Notes: generated by a model from the sequence alone, not told the origin. Positions 1-8,206 are shown, counted from the stretch's first letter. The stretch: 32,485 bases of DNA from an uncultured Prevotellaceae bacterium (GCA_902800245.1 CADCDY010000093.1:1-32485), one strand, 5' to 3'. Numbers and translations are program-made.

Positions 1-165
1 CGTAAGATGGTCACTGGCGGTTTCGAGCAGAGCCGAAGCAACTACTCTGTGAACACAACCACTGGCGACGTGGGCAGTGCCCGTGTCTACAAGTTCGACC
101 GCAACCCGTACAAGTTCTATTCGTACGGCATCAACGGCATGTTGAACCTTGGTTATAGATTTTAA
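1..165 (+). CDS. C-terminal end of an outer-membrane beta-barrel protein (partial), probably a TonB-dependent receptor
   Basis: The window opens inside a reading frame that runs from base 1 to the TAA at 163-165, giving 54 residues. The end, ...INGMLNLGYRF, alternates polar and hydrophobic residues and finishes with a terminal Phe, the usual outer-membrane insertion signal of beta-barrels. The next gene is a DUF5689 lipoprotein; in Bacteroidota such lipoproteins commonly follow TonB-dependent receptors, so that is the best guess. No plug or TonB box is visible because the rest lies outside the window. Any large OMP barrel would fit the visible part. Confidence 0.6.
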   Translation, partial: RKMVTGGFEQSRSNYSVNTTTGDVGSARVYKFDRNPYKFYSYGINGMLNLGYRF

Positions 166-195
166 TTAGAAACAAGTAATTAGAAATCACTCATT

Positions 196-1485
196 ATGAC
201 TACCTATATATATAATAAGGTGAAGAAGGCTGTGAAGGCAGGAATGCTGGCTTTGCTGGTTCCCGTTCTCACTAATCTCATCTCCTCGTGTCAAGACAAG
301 GACTGGGATGCGCCTTCTACGGAAAAGGGTATAGAGGCTTACGGCAACAAATATCTGAAGGAAACCAACCTGAAGACCATTGCCGAGGTGATAGCACTCT
401 ATAGCAACGAAATTAACAACAATAGCCTGAAGGAGGTGAAGCAGCCCATGCAGATCAAGGGTATCGTCACTGGTAACGACGAGGAGGGCAACATCTATAA
501 CAGCCTGTATATCCAGGACAATACGGCAGCTATTGCTATCAGTATCTCACAGAGCGGACTGTACGCAGCATTACCTGTAGGTCAGGAGATTCTTATAGAA
601 TTACAAGGCCTGTATATCGGTGGCTACGGCAAACAGCCTCAGATTGGTACCACCTATACCAATCCCAATAAGGAAGGTGCTACACCTCAGGTCGGCCGTA
701 TGAGCCGTTACATCTGGAAGGACCATTACAAACTGATTGGTACTGTAGATGTCAAGAAGGCAGTCTCCAAAGAAGTGAAATGGAATTTCAACTCACTGGA
801 TATCAGCAAGGATTGTGGCAAGCTGATTACCTTGAAGGGTGTCACGTTGGCTGAGGCTGACGGCAAGGCAGTGTTTGCTCCCAGCGACGGCAGTGTGCCA
901 TTGACTGCCAACTGTGCCAACCGCGTCATCAGCGGTCTGAGCAATGTTGTGGTGCGCACCAGCACCTATGCCGACTTTGCCAAGACGTTACTGCCCACAG
1001 GACTGGTTGATATCACGGGTGTGGCAACACGTTACAACGACACCTGGCAGATTCTGATGCGTAGGTTAAGTGATATTACTGCATCGAGCACTGAACCTGC
1101 TCCTGTGGCTACTCCTACAGGAAGTGGTACGGAGGCAGACCCCTATAACGTTGCAGCTGTCACCGTATTCACCAAGGCTCTGGCTGCTGATGCTCAGGCA
1201 GGTCCTGTCTACGCCAAAGGTTATGTGGTTAAAATCACAGATATAGACACTAGCGGAAGCTTTGGTAACGCCACCTATCTGATTTCCGATCAGAAGGACG
1301 GCTCGACAGGCTCGTTCCAGGTGTATCGCGGCTATGGTCTGAACAATGTGAAGTTCAATGCCGGTGCAACGCTCAAGGAGGGTGACGAGGTCATCGTCTA
1401 TGGTAAGGTGGTGAACTACAAAGGCAATACTCCTCAGTTTGCCCAGGGCAGCTACATCTACGAACAGAACGGAAAGAAGAAGTAA
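196..1485 (+). CDS. DUF5689-type surface lipoprotein with C-terminal OB-fold-like domain
   Basis: A 429-residue secreted lipoprotein. Residues 8-31 form a basic n-region and a hydrophobic stretch ending in LISSC, so Cys32 is the predicted lipidation site. Residues about 50-295 resemble DUF5689 (YLKETNLKTIAEV..., IKGIVTGNDEEGNIYNSLYIQD, a beta-rich OB-like fold). Residues about 305-425 (from GSGTEADPYN to QGSYIYEQNGK) are a second beta domain homologous to the first domain of the next protein; both contain GKVVNYKGNTP. The gene starts 30 nt after the barrel gene and ends 33 nt before the next gene, with no promoter-like sequence between, so cotranscription is likely. Function is unknown. A surface partner of the upstream receptor, binding a polymer ligand, is inference. 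Confidence 0.7.
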   Translation: MTTYIYNKVKKAVKAGMLALLVPVLTNLISSCQDKDWDAPSTEKGIEAYGNKYLKETNLKTIAEVIALYSNEINNNSLKEVKQPMQIKGIVTGNDEEGNIYNSLYIQDNTAAIAISISQSGLYAALPVGQEILIELQGLYIGGYGKQPQIGTTYTNPNKEGATPQVGRMSRYIWKDHYKLIGTVDVKKAVSKEVKWNFNSLDISKDCGKLITLKGVTLAEADGKAVFAPSDGSVPLTANCANRVISGLSNVVVRTSTYADFAKTLLPTGLVDITGVATRYNDTWQILMRRLSDITASSTEPAPVATPTGSGTEADPYNVAAVTVFTKALAADAQAGPVYAKGYVVKITDIDTSGSFGNATYLISDQKDGSTGSFQVYRGYGLNNVKFNAGATLKEGDEVIVYGKVVNYKGNTPQFAQGSYIYEQNGKKK

Positions 1486-1518
1486 TCATCCGATAACGAA
1501 TAATAAAAACTAAAAGAT

Positions 1519-3471
1519 ATGAAAAGGAAATTTAATTATCTGATTGCGATGGCCCTGATGGCCTTCACATTCACAAGTTGTGAGGACGTTCCATCTCCCT
1601 TTGGAGAAGTCGTTCCACCAAAAGGTGACGATGTTGTTGTCATTGATCCTTCAGGTACTGGTACTGAGGCTGACCCCTTCAACATCGCTGGTGTCATAGA
1701 GTACGTCAGTGGTCTTGGAGCTGATGTTGTATCGCCCAAGGAAGTTTATTTCAAGGGTATCATCACTTCTGTCACTGAGGCTTACGGTACTCAGTATGGT
1801 AACGCTACCTTCGAGGTGTCTGACACTGAAGATGGCGGCAACAAGTTCCTCTGCTATCGTGTGAAATACTTTAATAATCAAGGTTATAGCAACACCAGCG
1901 ACCCCAATATCAAGGAAGGGAATGAGGTTATCATGTGCGGTAAGGTTGTCAACTACAAGGGTAACACCCCTGAGACTTCTGCCAATGCTGCTTGGCTGTA
2001 CTCCCTCAATGGCAACAAGGGTGGCGGCACGACACCTCAGCCCAGTGGAGAGGCTAAGAAGGTAAGCATTGCTGACTTCCTTGCAGCAAAGGATAGCGAC
2101 ACCGAATGGTATCAGTTGACTGGTACTGTGAAGAATCTGAAGGATGGTGACCAGTACGGAAACTTCGACCTCGATGATGGAACCGGTTCTGTCTATGTCT
2201 ATGGTCTACTCGCAGAGAAGGACGGTGCCAAGCAAAAGTTCCAGGAACTAGTAGCCGCCAAGGGTATCAAGAATGGCAGCAAATTGACCATCAATGGACT
2301 TCGTAGCACTTACAACGAAAAGGCGCAGGTGAAGAATGCCTACTTCGTGAGTGTTGAGAATGGCGATACGCCTACTCCATCTGGTACAGGTGACGGAACA
2401 GAGAATAATCCTTACAATGTTCCTGGAGCTATTGCCAAGGCCGAACAGACAGGTGTATGGGTGAAAGCATTTATTGTTGGTTGGGTAGAAGGTCAGGCTT
2501 ACGACAGTGGTGCTAAGTTCAACTCGGAAGCTACCGTCAAGACGAACATTCTGATTGCAGCAAGTGCAGACGAAACGGATGTTACAAAGTGTATGCCTGT
2601 TCAGTTGCCTACTGGTGATGTACGTACTAAACTGAATCTGCAGGATAATCCTGGTAACCTCAAGAAGGAAGTGATACTCTATGGTGATATTGCTACCTAT
2701 TTCAAAGTTCCTGGAATCAAGAATACCTCTTATGCTGTCATTGATGGCACAGGCGTAGGAACAAAGCCTGGTGGTGGCGATACTCCTTCTGGTGGTGAAG
2801 GTGCCGATGGTTCGAAGATTGTTACTGTTGCTGAGTTCAATGCTGCCTCTGAGAGTGATGATGTTTGGTATCAACTGACGGGTACAGTGGAGAATCTGAA
2901 GGATGGCGACCAGTATGGCAACTTCGACCTAAACGATGGAACCGCTTCTGTCTATGTCTATGGTCTGCTTTCTGAGAAGGGTGGTGCCAAAAAACTATTC
3001 CAGGAACTAGTAGCTGCCAAGGGCATTAAGAACGGCAGTAAGATTACGATTGTCGGTCTGCGTAGTTCATACAATGGTAAGATTCAGGTAAAGAACGCCT
3101 ACTTTATTAAGGTAGAGAATGAAGGCGGCGGTGGTGGCGGTGCTGAAACCGGTGCTGACGGTTCAACCATCATTTCTGTTTCAGGTTTCAATGCAGCTGC
3201 AGAGAGTACAGACGTTTGGTATCAGCTCACTGGTACTGTGAAGAATCTGAAGGACAATGATCAGTATGGCAACTTCGATCTTGAGGATAGCACAGGTTCT
3301 GTCTATGTCTATGGTCTGCTTTCTGAAAAGGGCGGTGCCAAGAAAAAGTTCCAGGATCTAGTCGCTGCCAAGGGTATTGCTAACGGTAAAACAATTACAA
3401 TTGTTGGTAACCGTGGCTCGTATAACGGAAAGATTGAAGTGATGAATGCTTACTTTATTAGCATAAAATAA
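1519..3471 (+). CDS. Multidomain lipoprotein with three tandem-type OB-fold-like repeats
   Basis: A 650-residue lipoprotein with SPII signal FTFTSC (Cys21). Five beta-rich domains are visible. Domain 1 (about 45-169) is a paralogue of the C-terminal domain of the preceding protein. Domain 2 (180-281), domain 4 (433-534) and domain 5 (550-650) are near-identical repeats of about 102 residues sharing WYQLTGTV.NLKD.DQYGNFDL and SVYVYGLL. Domain 3 (about 292-415, GTGDGTENNPYNVPGA..., YGDIATYF) is DUF6359-like. Gly/Thr/Pro-rich linkers (GGGTTPQPSGE, PGGGDTPSGGE, GGGGGG) join them. The repeat core resembles OB-fold nucleic-acid-binding domains seen in secreted Bacteroidota proteins, but the ligand could equally be a glycan. 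The protein ends in the last repeat with no sorting tail. The next gene begins 3 nt after the stop. Confidence 0.7.
   Translation: MKRKFNYLIAMALMAFTFTSCEDVPSPFGEVVPPKGDDVVVIDPSGTGTEADPFNIAGVIEYVSGLGADVVSPKEVYFKGIITSVTEAYGTQYGNATFEVSDTEDGGNKFLCYRVKYFNNQGYSNTSDPNIKEGNEVIMCGKVVNYKGNTPETSANAAWLYSLNGNKGGGTTPQPSGEAKKVSIADFLAAKDSDTEWYQLTGTVKNLKDGDQYGNFDLDDGTGSVYVYGLLAEKDGAKQKFQELVAAKGIKNGSKLTINGLRSTYNEKAQVKNAYFVSVENGDTPTPSGTGDGTENNPYNVPGAIAKAEQTGVWVKAFIVGWVEGQAYDSGAKFNSEATVKTNILIAASADETDVTKCMPVQLPTGDVRTKLNLQDNPGNLKKEVILYGDIATYFKVPGIKNTSYAVIDGTGVGTKPGGGDTPSGGEGADGSKIVTVAEFNAASESDDVWYQLTGTVENLKDGDQYGNFDLNDGTASVYVYGLLSEKGGAKKLFQELVAAKGIKNGSKITIVGLRSSYNGKIQVKNAYFIKVENEGGGGGGAETGADGSTIISVSGFNAAAESTDVWYQLTGTVKNLKDNDQYGNFDLEDSTGSVYVYGLLSEKGGAKKKFQDLVAAKGIANGKTITIVGNRGSYNGKIEVMNAYFISIK
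2056..3468 (+). repeat. Three copies of an about 303-306-nt coding repeat
   Basis: Copies lie at 2056-2361, 2815-3120 and 3166-3468 in the OB-repeat lipoprotein. They encode 102, 102 and 101 residues that align without gaps except at the last residue. Stretches such as the one encoding SVYVYGLL are almost identical in DNA. Copies 2 and 3 are separated only by a glycine-rich linker, while copy 1 is separated from copy 2 by a different domain. Recent intragenic duplication is the simplest reading. Confidence 0.85.
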
Positions 3472-3474
3472 CGC

Positions 3475-5148
3475 ATGAAGAAATCAACATCTTTATATAT
3501 GGCAGCCGCAGCAATAGTCTGCGGCGCCATGTTTTTTACGTCCTGTTCAAACAAAGTTGACACCGTGAAGCAAGAACCAATCACCCAAGGCAATCCCTAT
3601 CTGCCTTTGTGGGAACATATTCCCGATGGCGAGCCGTATGTGTTTGAAGATCCGGACAATCCTGGCAAGCAGCGCGTATATATTTATGGTTCGCATGACG
3701 ACCTGAAGACCGAATACTGTGGTCGCGACCAGGTGGTTTGGTCGGCTCCCGTAGAGGATTTGACTCAGTGGCGCTACGACGGAGAAATCCTCGTGGTGAA
3801 CAAGAATGCCAAGGGCGAACCCTTCGATTCTGCTGGTACTGCCGACGTGTTGTATGCACCAGACGTGACGCTGGTGACTGACAGCACGGGCAAGAAAACC
3901 TATTACCTTTTCCCCAACGACCAGACGGGTTTCCGTAATGGTCTGATTGCTAAGAGCGACAGTCCCAAGGGCCCCTTCGAGGTGTGTAACTGGAATGCCG
4001 ATGACCCCAACAAGGTGGACGGCATCTACGGTTTCGACCCTGCCGTGTTTGTTGACGACGACGGTCGCATCTATGGTTACTGGGGCTTCGAGCACTCGAT
4101 GGCTGCAGAGATTGACCCTGCGACGATGTGTACTGTAAAACCAGGCACTGAAGTGGTTGACGGTATGGTTTCCGGCAGAAACGAGCCAGGCATCTTCCGC
4201 TTCTTCGAGGCTTCGTCGCTCCGAAAGATTAAGGATAAGTATGTCTTTATCTATAGTCGCTTCACGGAGGACGGCGAATTCGGACTCCCCACGTCGAACT
4301 ATACACTGGCATACGCCTATAGCGATAAGCCGTTAGGTCCCTGGACCTATGGCGGCACCATTATCGACGGTCGTGCTCGCGAGAAGGACGAGCAGGGCAA
4401 CGTCATTGCCTCTGCTGTTCCTGACGGCAACACCCACGGCTCGATTTGCGAAATCAACGGCCAGTGGTATATCTTCTACCACCGCCAGACCGGTACCGAC
4501 GAATATGCCCGTCAGGCAATGGTTGCTCCTATCACCGTCAAGGTGGAAGAAGGTGCTGGCGGTAAGGTGGAAATCAGTGAGGGCGAATACAATTCCGAGG
4601 GTTTTGCCTTCAACGGCCTCAATCCCTTCGAGCGTCACTCGGCAGGTATCGCCTGTTGGCTGACGGGTCCGAAGCCTGCCGTCCACGAATGGCCCAACAA
4701 CACGTTCTACGGCTCGTACGTAGAGGCATCGTATGGTACTGACAGCAATTTCGAAGCTCCTTACGACTTGACGAACAATACCAACCGCGTGGTGAACAAC
4801 ACCGACGGCAGTATCGTTGGTTATAAGTACTTCAACTTTGACGCTGAGCGTTTGGCTACAGGAGAGAACCTGATGCTCGTCTTGCGACTCATTCCTGAGG
4901 GTATCGACGGCACTATCGAGCTCTGGATGGACCGTCCCTGGGCGTCGCAGGATGGAAAGAAGATTGGCGAGATAGCGCTGAAGGCCGACATACCGAAAAC
5001 CAGCACGGATATGGCGATAGGTATCTCAAAGGATGCAAAAGATAACGCCCTCGCAGGCAAACATGCCATCTTTATCCTCTTCAAGTCCGACACAAAGGAA
5101 AAGTCGCTCTGCACCCTCGAGGACTTGGTCTTCACCTTTGCAGAATAA
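3475..5148 (+). CDS. Glycoside hydrolase family 43 lipoprotein with C-terminal CBM6-like domain
   Basis: A 557-residue lipoprotein with signal ending FFTSC (Cys24), so anchored in the envelope and probably surface-facing. Residues about 40-375 form a GH43 five-bladed propeller: PDGEPYVFEDPD near the N-terminal catalytic Asp region, LYAPDV, GFDPAVFVDDDG (Asp188, probable pKa modulator), FFEASSLRK (Glu245, probable general acid) and DGNTHGSICEINGQWYIFYHR. Residues about 395-557 look like a CBM6-type beta-sandwich (GSYVEASYG, YKYFNFD, GTIELWMDRPW, HAIFILFKSD). GH43 enzymes cleave alpha-L-arabinofuranosyl or beta-xylosyl linkages; the exact substrate cannot be read here. ATG is 3 nt after the previous stop, which implies translational coupling in the lipoprotein operon. 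No hairpin with a T-run follows; the rpmE2 promoter begins within 20 nt. Confidence 0.85.
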   Translation: MKKSTSLYMAAAAIVCGAMFFTSCSNKVDTVKQEPITQGNPYLPLWEHIPDGEPYVFEDPDNPGKQRVYIYGSHDDLKTEYCGRDQVVWSAPVEDLTQWRYDGEILVVNKNAKGEPFDSAGTADVLYAPDVTLVTDSTGKKTYYLFPNDQTGFRNGLIAKSDSPKGPFEVCNWNADDPNKVDGIYGFDPAVFVDDDGRIYGYWGFEHSMAAEIDPATMCTVKPGTEVVDGMVSGRNEPGIFRFFEASSLRKIKDKYVFIYSRFTEDGEFGLPTSNYTLAYAYSDKPLGPWTYGGTIIDGRAREKDEQGNVIASAVPDGNTHGSICEINGQWYIFYHRQTGTDEYARQAMVAPITVKVEEGAGGKVEISEGEYNSEGFAFNGLNPFERHSAGIACWLTGPKPAVHEWPNNTFYGSYVEASYGTDSNFEAPYDLTNNTNRVVNNTDGSIVGYKYFNFDAERLATGENLMLVLRLIPEGIDGTIELWMDRPWASQDGKKIGEIALKADIPKTSTDMAIGISKDAKDNALAGKHAIFILFKSDTKEKSLCTLEDLVFTFAE

Positions 5149-5165
5149 AAAAAGTAGCGGGAATA

Positions 5166-5197
5166 TTTGGTCAGTTCGAAAAAAAGTCGTACCTTTG
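5166..5197 (+). promoter_or_regulatory. Bacteroidota-type promoter of rpmE2
   Basis: TTTG at 5166-5169, a 20-nt spacer and TAccTTTG at 5190-5197 match the -33/-7 consensus of the Bacteroidota primary sigma factor. The box lies 50 nt before the rpmE2 start and just downstream of the GH43 stop. Confidence 0.8.
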
Positions 5198-5247
5198 CAC
5201 CCTCGAAGCGAAAAATTTTAAGTAAACATATAAAATAACAAGTAAAA

Positions 5248-5502
5248 ATGAAAAAAGGTATTCACCCAGAAAACTATCGCCCCGTCGTGTTTAAGGACAT
5301 GTCCAACGGCGATATGTTCCTTTCGCAGTCTACAGCAAAGACTAACGACACTGTAGAGTTCGAAGGCGAGACTTACCCCGTGGTAAAGATTGAAATTTCG
5401 AGCACTTCTCACCCGTTCTATACCGGTAAGAGCAAGCTCGTCGACACCGCTGGTCGCGTCGACAAGTTCATGAGCCGCTACGGTAAGGCTGCGAAGAAAT
5501 AA
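5248..5502 (+). CDS. rpmE2: 50S ribosomal protein L31 type B
   Basis: An 84-residue protein starting [19 protein letters not shown], with [22 protein letters not shown] and an end [17 protein letters not shown], matching type B L31 over its full length. The zinc-ligand cysteines of the type A protein are absent; there is no Cys at all, as expected for the zinc-independent form. It is a structural protein of the large ribosomal subunit. It forms its own transcription unit, with a consensus promoter upstream and a hairpin terminator downstream, although its neighbours are secreted proteins. Confidence 0.97.
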   Translation: MKKGIHPENYRPVVFKDMSNGDMFLSQSTAKTNDTVEFEGETYPVVKIEISSTSHPFYTGKSKLVDTAGRVDKFMSRYGKAAKK

Positions 5503-5531
5503 GATATTTCACGCTACAGAACAAGACCTCT

Positions 5532-5579
5532 AAGGCGCGTCCAGGGTAGTTGCATATGCCCATGGCTGCGCCTTTTTTA
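5532..5579 (+). terminator. Rho-independent terminator after rpmE2
   Basis: AAGGCGC (5532-5538) pairs with GCGCCTT (5568-5574), with further imperfect pairing inside the loop (CCAGGG with CCCATGG), followed by a T-run to 5579. It begins 30 nt after the rpmE2 stop and ends 27 nt before the nuclease gene. Confidence 0.75.
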
Positions 5580-5605
5580 TCCCAATACAATACTAAAACT
5601 ATCAG

Positions 5606-6586
5606 ATGATGAAAACAATCCAGAAACTATTCCTCCTGTTGACTATGGTTTTCTCGCTGTCAGCCTGTAGTAGCGGCGGCGACGACGGTCCCAACAACAA
5701 CCCACCAGACAGCGGTAATACTGACAAACCAGCTGTTGTCACCAACGACAACAAGAATACGTCAGGTCCTATCGAGGCCCAGACTAGGCTTGAATTCCCG
5801 CATCTGAAAAACGGCCTTGTCCTTGTCCACTATGCCGAACTCAACAAGAATACCCATCAAACGGGTGTCAACTACTGTGTGGAATGGGACACTATCGCAT
5901 GCTCACAACGTTGGAGCTGCTACCAGCTATATAGCAGCATCAACTACCACTCTTCCTACAATGTGTCTCGATATTCTGCTTCCAACGATGGCACACTCTC
6001 GCCAACATGCCAGTATCCCGCTGACCCTGAGCTACCTGAAAAATATCAGTTTAGTGTTGACCCATATAAGTTTTCCGGCTACGACCACGGACACATCTGT
6101 CCGTCTGCCGACCGTCTGAGATCTACGGATTGTAACTACCAGACCTTCTTCATCACCAACATGCAGCCGCAGTATAATAAGTTCAATGCCGGCTTGTGGC
6201 AGGAGATGGAGAGTGACGTCCGTAACTGGGTAAGCATGTCCGACACGCTATACGTTTGCAAGGGCGGTACTATCGACAACGAGGAGTATATCCGTGAATA
6301 TGTCTATCAGAACAGCCATCAGAGCACACGTGTCAACAAAGATCATATTCCTGTACCGCGTTTCTTTTATATGGCACTCCTCAGCAGAAAGGGCGACACT
6401 TGGCAGGCTATGGCCTATTGGGCGCCAAACCTGAACGAAGATCATTCGCGCGATTCCCGCAGTGGTTATGCCATCAAGATTGACCGCCTGGAGGAACTGA
6501 CAGGTATCGACTTTTTCTGCAATTTACCCGATGATATTGAGACAGAAGTTGAAAGCAAGCTGACACTGAGCTACTGGTTTAAATAA
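5606..6586 (+). CDS. Secreted DNA/RNA non-specific endonuclease (lipoprotein)
   Basis: A 326-residue lipoprotein; MMKTIQ... leads into SLSAC with Cys21 as lipidation site. Two consecutive ATGs (5606, 5609) are possible starts. A low-complexity Gly/Asp/Asn/Pro linker (22-55) separates the anchor from a DNA/RNA non-specific (Serratia/NUC1-type, beta-beta-alpha-metal) nuclease domain, about 75-320. The signature reads YDHGHICPSADR with Asp160-His161-Gly162-His163; the family motif is DRGH, and the second His is the general base. ITNMQPQYNKFNAGLW supplies the usual metal-binding Asn. The likely role is cutting extracellular nucleic acid at the cell surface, for nutrition or against extracellular DNA. 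No promoter-like box precedes it, so it may depend on read-through from rpmE2 or on a promoter I cannot see. Confidence 0.9.
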   Translation: MMKTIQKLFLLLTMVFSLSACSSGGDDGPNNNPPDSGNTDKPAVVTNDNKNTSGPIEAQTRLEFPHLKNGLVLVHYAELNKNTHQTGVNYCVEWDTIACSQRWSCYQLYSSINYHSSYNVSRYSASNDGTLSPTCQYPADPELPEKYQFSVDPYKFSGYDHGHICPSADRLRSTDCNYQTFFITNMQPQYNKFNAGLWQEMESDVRNWVSMSDTLYVCKGGTIDNEEYIREYVYQNSHQSTRVNKDHIPVPRFFYMALLSRKGDTWQAMAYWAPNLNEDHSRDSRSGYAIKIDRLEELTGIDFFCNLPDDIETEVESKLTLSYWFK

Positions 6587-6600
6587 AAAATCTAAAAACT

Positions 6601-6632
6601 TTTGGCTATCACGAGGATTTTTCGTATCTTCG
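6601..6632 (+). promoter_or_regulatory. Promoter of the gpx-trxB operon
   Basis: TTTG at 6601-6604, a 20-nt spacer and TAtcTTcG at 6625-6632 (one mismatch to TAnnTTTG). The gpx ATG is 40 nt downstream. It starts 14 nt after the stop of the nuclease gene. Confidence 0.65.
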
Positions 6633-6672
6633 CGCAAGAAATCATTCTAACGCAAAACAATAAACAACAAAA

Positions 6673-7221
6673 ATGAAAACTATCTATGATTTTACTGTCA
6701 AGGACAGAAAAGGTAAGGACGTATCGTTGAAAGAGTATGCCAACGAAGTACTGTTGATTGTCAACACTGCTACGAAATGTGGCTTCACGCCCCAGTACGA
6801 AGAGTTGGAGAAGTTATATAGGGACTACCACAGCCAGGGCTTCGAGATCCTCGATTTCCCCTGCAACCAGTTCGGACAGCAGGCTCCAGGCACCGACGAG
6901 TCTATCCATGAGTTCTGCAAGCTGAACTTCGGCACCGAATTCCCCCGTTTCAAAAAGGTAAAGGTCAATGGCGACGATGCTGAGCCGCTGTTTATGTTCC
7001 TGCAACAGCAGAAAGACTTTGCCGGCTGGGATATGGAACATCCTATTGCCCATATCCTTGACGACATGTTGTCAAAGGCCGATCCTGATTACAAGGAGAA
7101 GTCCGATATCAAGTGGAACTTTACCAAGTTCTTGATTAACAAGAAGGGACAGGTGGTAGCTCGTTTCGAACCGACAGAGAAGATTGAGAATATCGAAGCA
7201 AAGATTAAAGAACTGCTTTAA
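6673..7221 (+). CDS. gpx: Glutathione peroxidase family thiol peroxidase
   Basis: A 182-residue cytoplasmic protein of the glutathione peroxidase family. Peroxidatic Cys36 lies in NTATKCGFTPQY (Cys in place of selenocysteine). FPCNQFGQQ supplies catalytic Gln70, and IKWNFTKFL supplies Trp148 and Asn149. FCKLNFGTEFPRF carries Cys82 at the place of the resolving Cys in thioredoxin-dependent 2-Cys members, so electrons probably come from thioredoxin rather than glutathione. The next gene, thioredoxin reductase, supports this. The stop TAA shares its last A with the ATG of trxB (TAATG at 7219-7223), so the two are translationally coupled. It reduces hydrogen peroxide and organic peroxides. Confidence 0.93.
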   Translation: MKTIYDFTVKDRKGKDVSLKEYANEVLLIVNTATKCGFTPQYEELEKLYRDYHSQGFEILDFPCNQFGQQAPGTDESIHEFCKLNFGTEFPRFKKVKVNGDDAEPLFMFLQQQKDFAGWDMEHPIAHILDDMLSKADPDYKEKSDIKWNFTKFLINKKGQVVARFEPTEKIENIEAKIKELL

Positions 7222-8156
7222 TGATGGAACATATAAAATGTTTGATTATAGGCAGCGGACCCGCAGGGTATACCGCTGCCATTTATGCTTCCAGGGCCAA
7301 TCTGAGTCCTGTTGAATATTGTGGTCTGCAGCCTGGCGGACAGCTGACCCAGACTACTGAGGTTGAAAACTTCCCCGGCTATCCTCAGGGCGTCGATGGC
7401 AATCAGATGATGATGGACCTGCGCGAACAGGCTGAGCGTTTTGGCACCGACATCCGTGACGGTGAAATCGTGCGTGTCGATTTTTCGCAGCGACCCTATA
7501 AAGCCTGGGACGATGCCGGTCGCGAACTGGAGGCCGACACCGTCATCATTGCCACAGGAGCCTCTGCCAAGTATCTGGGTCTTGACGACGAGCGCAAATA
7601 CAACGGTCAGGGAGTCAGTGCCTGTGCTACGTGCGACGGTTTCTTCTATCGCAAGAAGACGGTTGCCGTCGTTGGCGGCGGCGATACAGCCTGCGAGGAT
7701 GCCCTCTACCTCAGCGGACTGGCCAAAAAGGTGTATATGATTGTCCGCAAGCCCTTCCTGCGTGCCTCCAAGGTCATGCAGCAGCGCGTAATGGACCGCG
7801 AGAACATCGAGATACTCTTCGAACACAATACGCTGGGTCTCTTTGGCGAAAACGGTGTCGAAGGTGCTCATCTCGTAAAGCGCAAGGGCGAGGCTGACGA
7901 ACAGTTGGTAGATATCCAGATTGACGGTTTCTTCCTGGCCATTGGTCATAAGCCTAATACTGACATCTTTAAGGAGTGGCTGGAAACAGATGAGGTAGGG
8001 TATCTGAAGAAGATTGACGGTACTCCGCGTACTAAGCTCGCAGGCGTCTTCGTTGCCGGTGACTGTGCCGATCCCGTCTATCGTCAGGCTGTCAGTGCTG
8101 CAGGCACAGGTTGTCAGGCTGCCATCGAAGCAGAACGCTTCCTTTTGGAAAACTAG
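7221..8156 (+). CDS. trxB: Thioredoxin-disulfide reductase
   Basis: A 311-residue NADPH-dependent flavoprotein. N-terminal FAD site GSGPAGYTAAIYASRA, redox pair CATC (Cys135, Cys138), NADPH-binding VVGGGDTACEDA, and C-terminal FAD motif GVFVAGDCADPVYRQAVSAAGTGCQAA. Length is normal for low-molecular-weight bacterial TrxB. It regenerates reduced thioredoxin, which probably feeds the peroxidase encoded just upstream (overlap TAATG). The start could be 7221 or the next codon, also ATG (7224). The stop TAG is also the beginning of a six-unit 9-bp repeat. Confidence 0.96.
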   Translation: MMEHIKCLIIGSGPAGYTAAIYASRANLSPVEYCGLQPGGQLTQTTEVENFPGYPQGVDGNQMMMDLREQAERFGTDIRDGEIVRVDFSQRPYKAWDDAGRELEADTVIIATGASAKYLGLDDERKYNGQGVSACATCDGFFYRKKTVAVVGGGDTACEDALYLSGLAKKVYMIVRKPFLRASKVMQQRVMDRENIEILFEHNTLGLFGENGVEGAHLVKRKGEADEQLVDIQIDGFFLAIGHKPNTDIFKEWLETDEVGYLKKIDGTPRTKLAGVFVAGDCADPVYRQAVSAAGTGCQAAIEAERFLLEN

Positions 8157-8206
8157 AATCTCTAGAACTTCAAGAATATCAAGATTATCTAGACCCTCTA
8201 GAAAAG
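8153..8206 (+). repeat. Six tandem 9-bp units overlapping the trxB stop
   Basis: Units at 8153, 8162, 8171, 8180, 8189 and 8198 follow C(T/A)AGAnnnn: ctagaatct, ctagaactt, caagaatat, caagattat, ctagaccct, ctagaaaag. The trxB stop codon is the TAG of unit 1. It is a short minisatellite in the 3' untranslated region and is not predicted to encode protein. Confidence 0.8.

Noticed and set aside
2248-2874. 208-codon minus-strand ORF inside the OB-repeat gene
   Set aside because: It is antisense to a well-supported repeated lipoprotein, has no promoter and no recognisable domain; it stays open because of the repeat composition.
1-5148. Classical SusC/SusD polysaccharide utilisation pair
   Set aside because: No SusD-like lipoprotein is recognisable; the lipoproteins after the barrel are DUF5689 and OB-like, so I did not call a canonical PUL.
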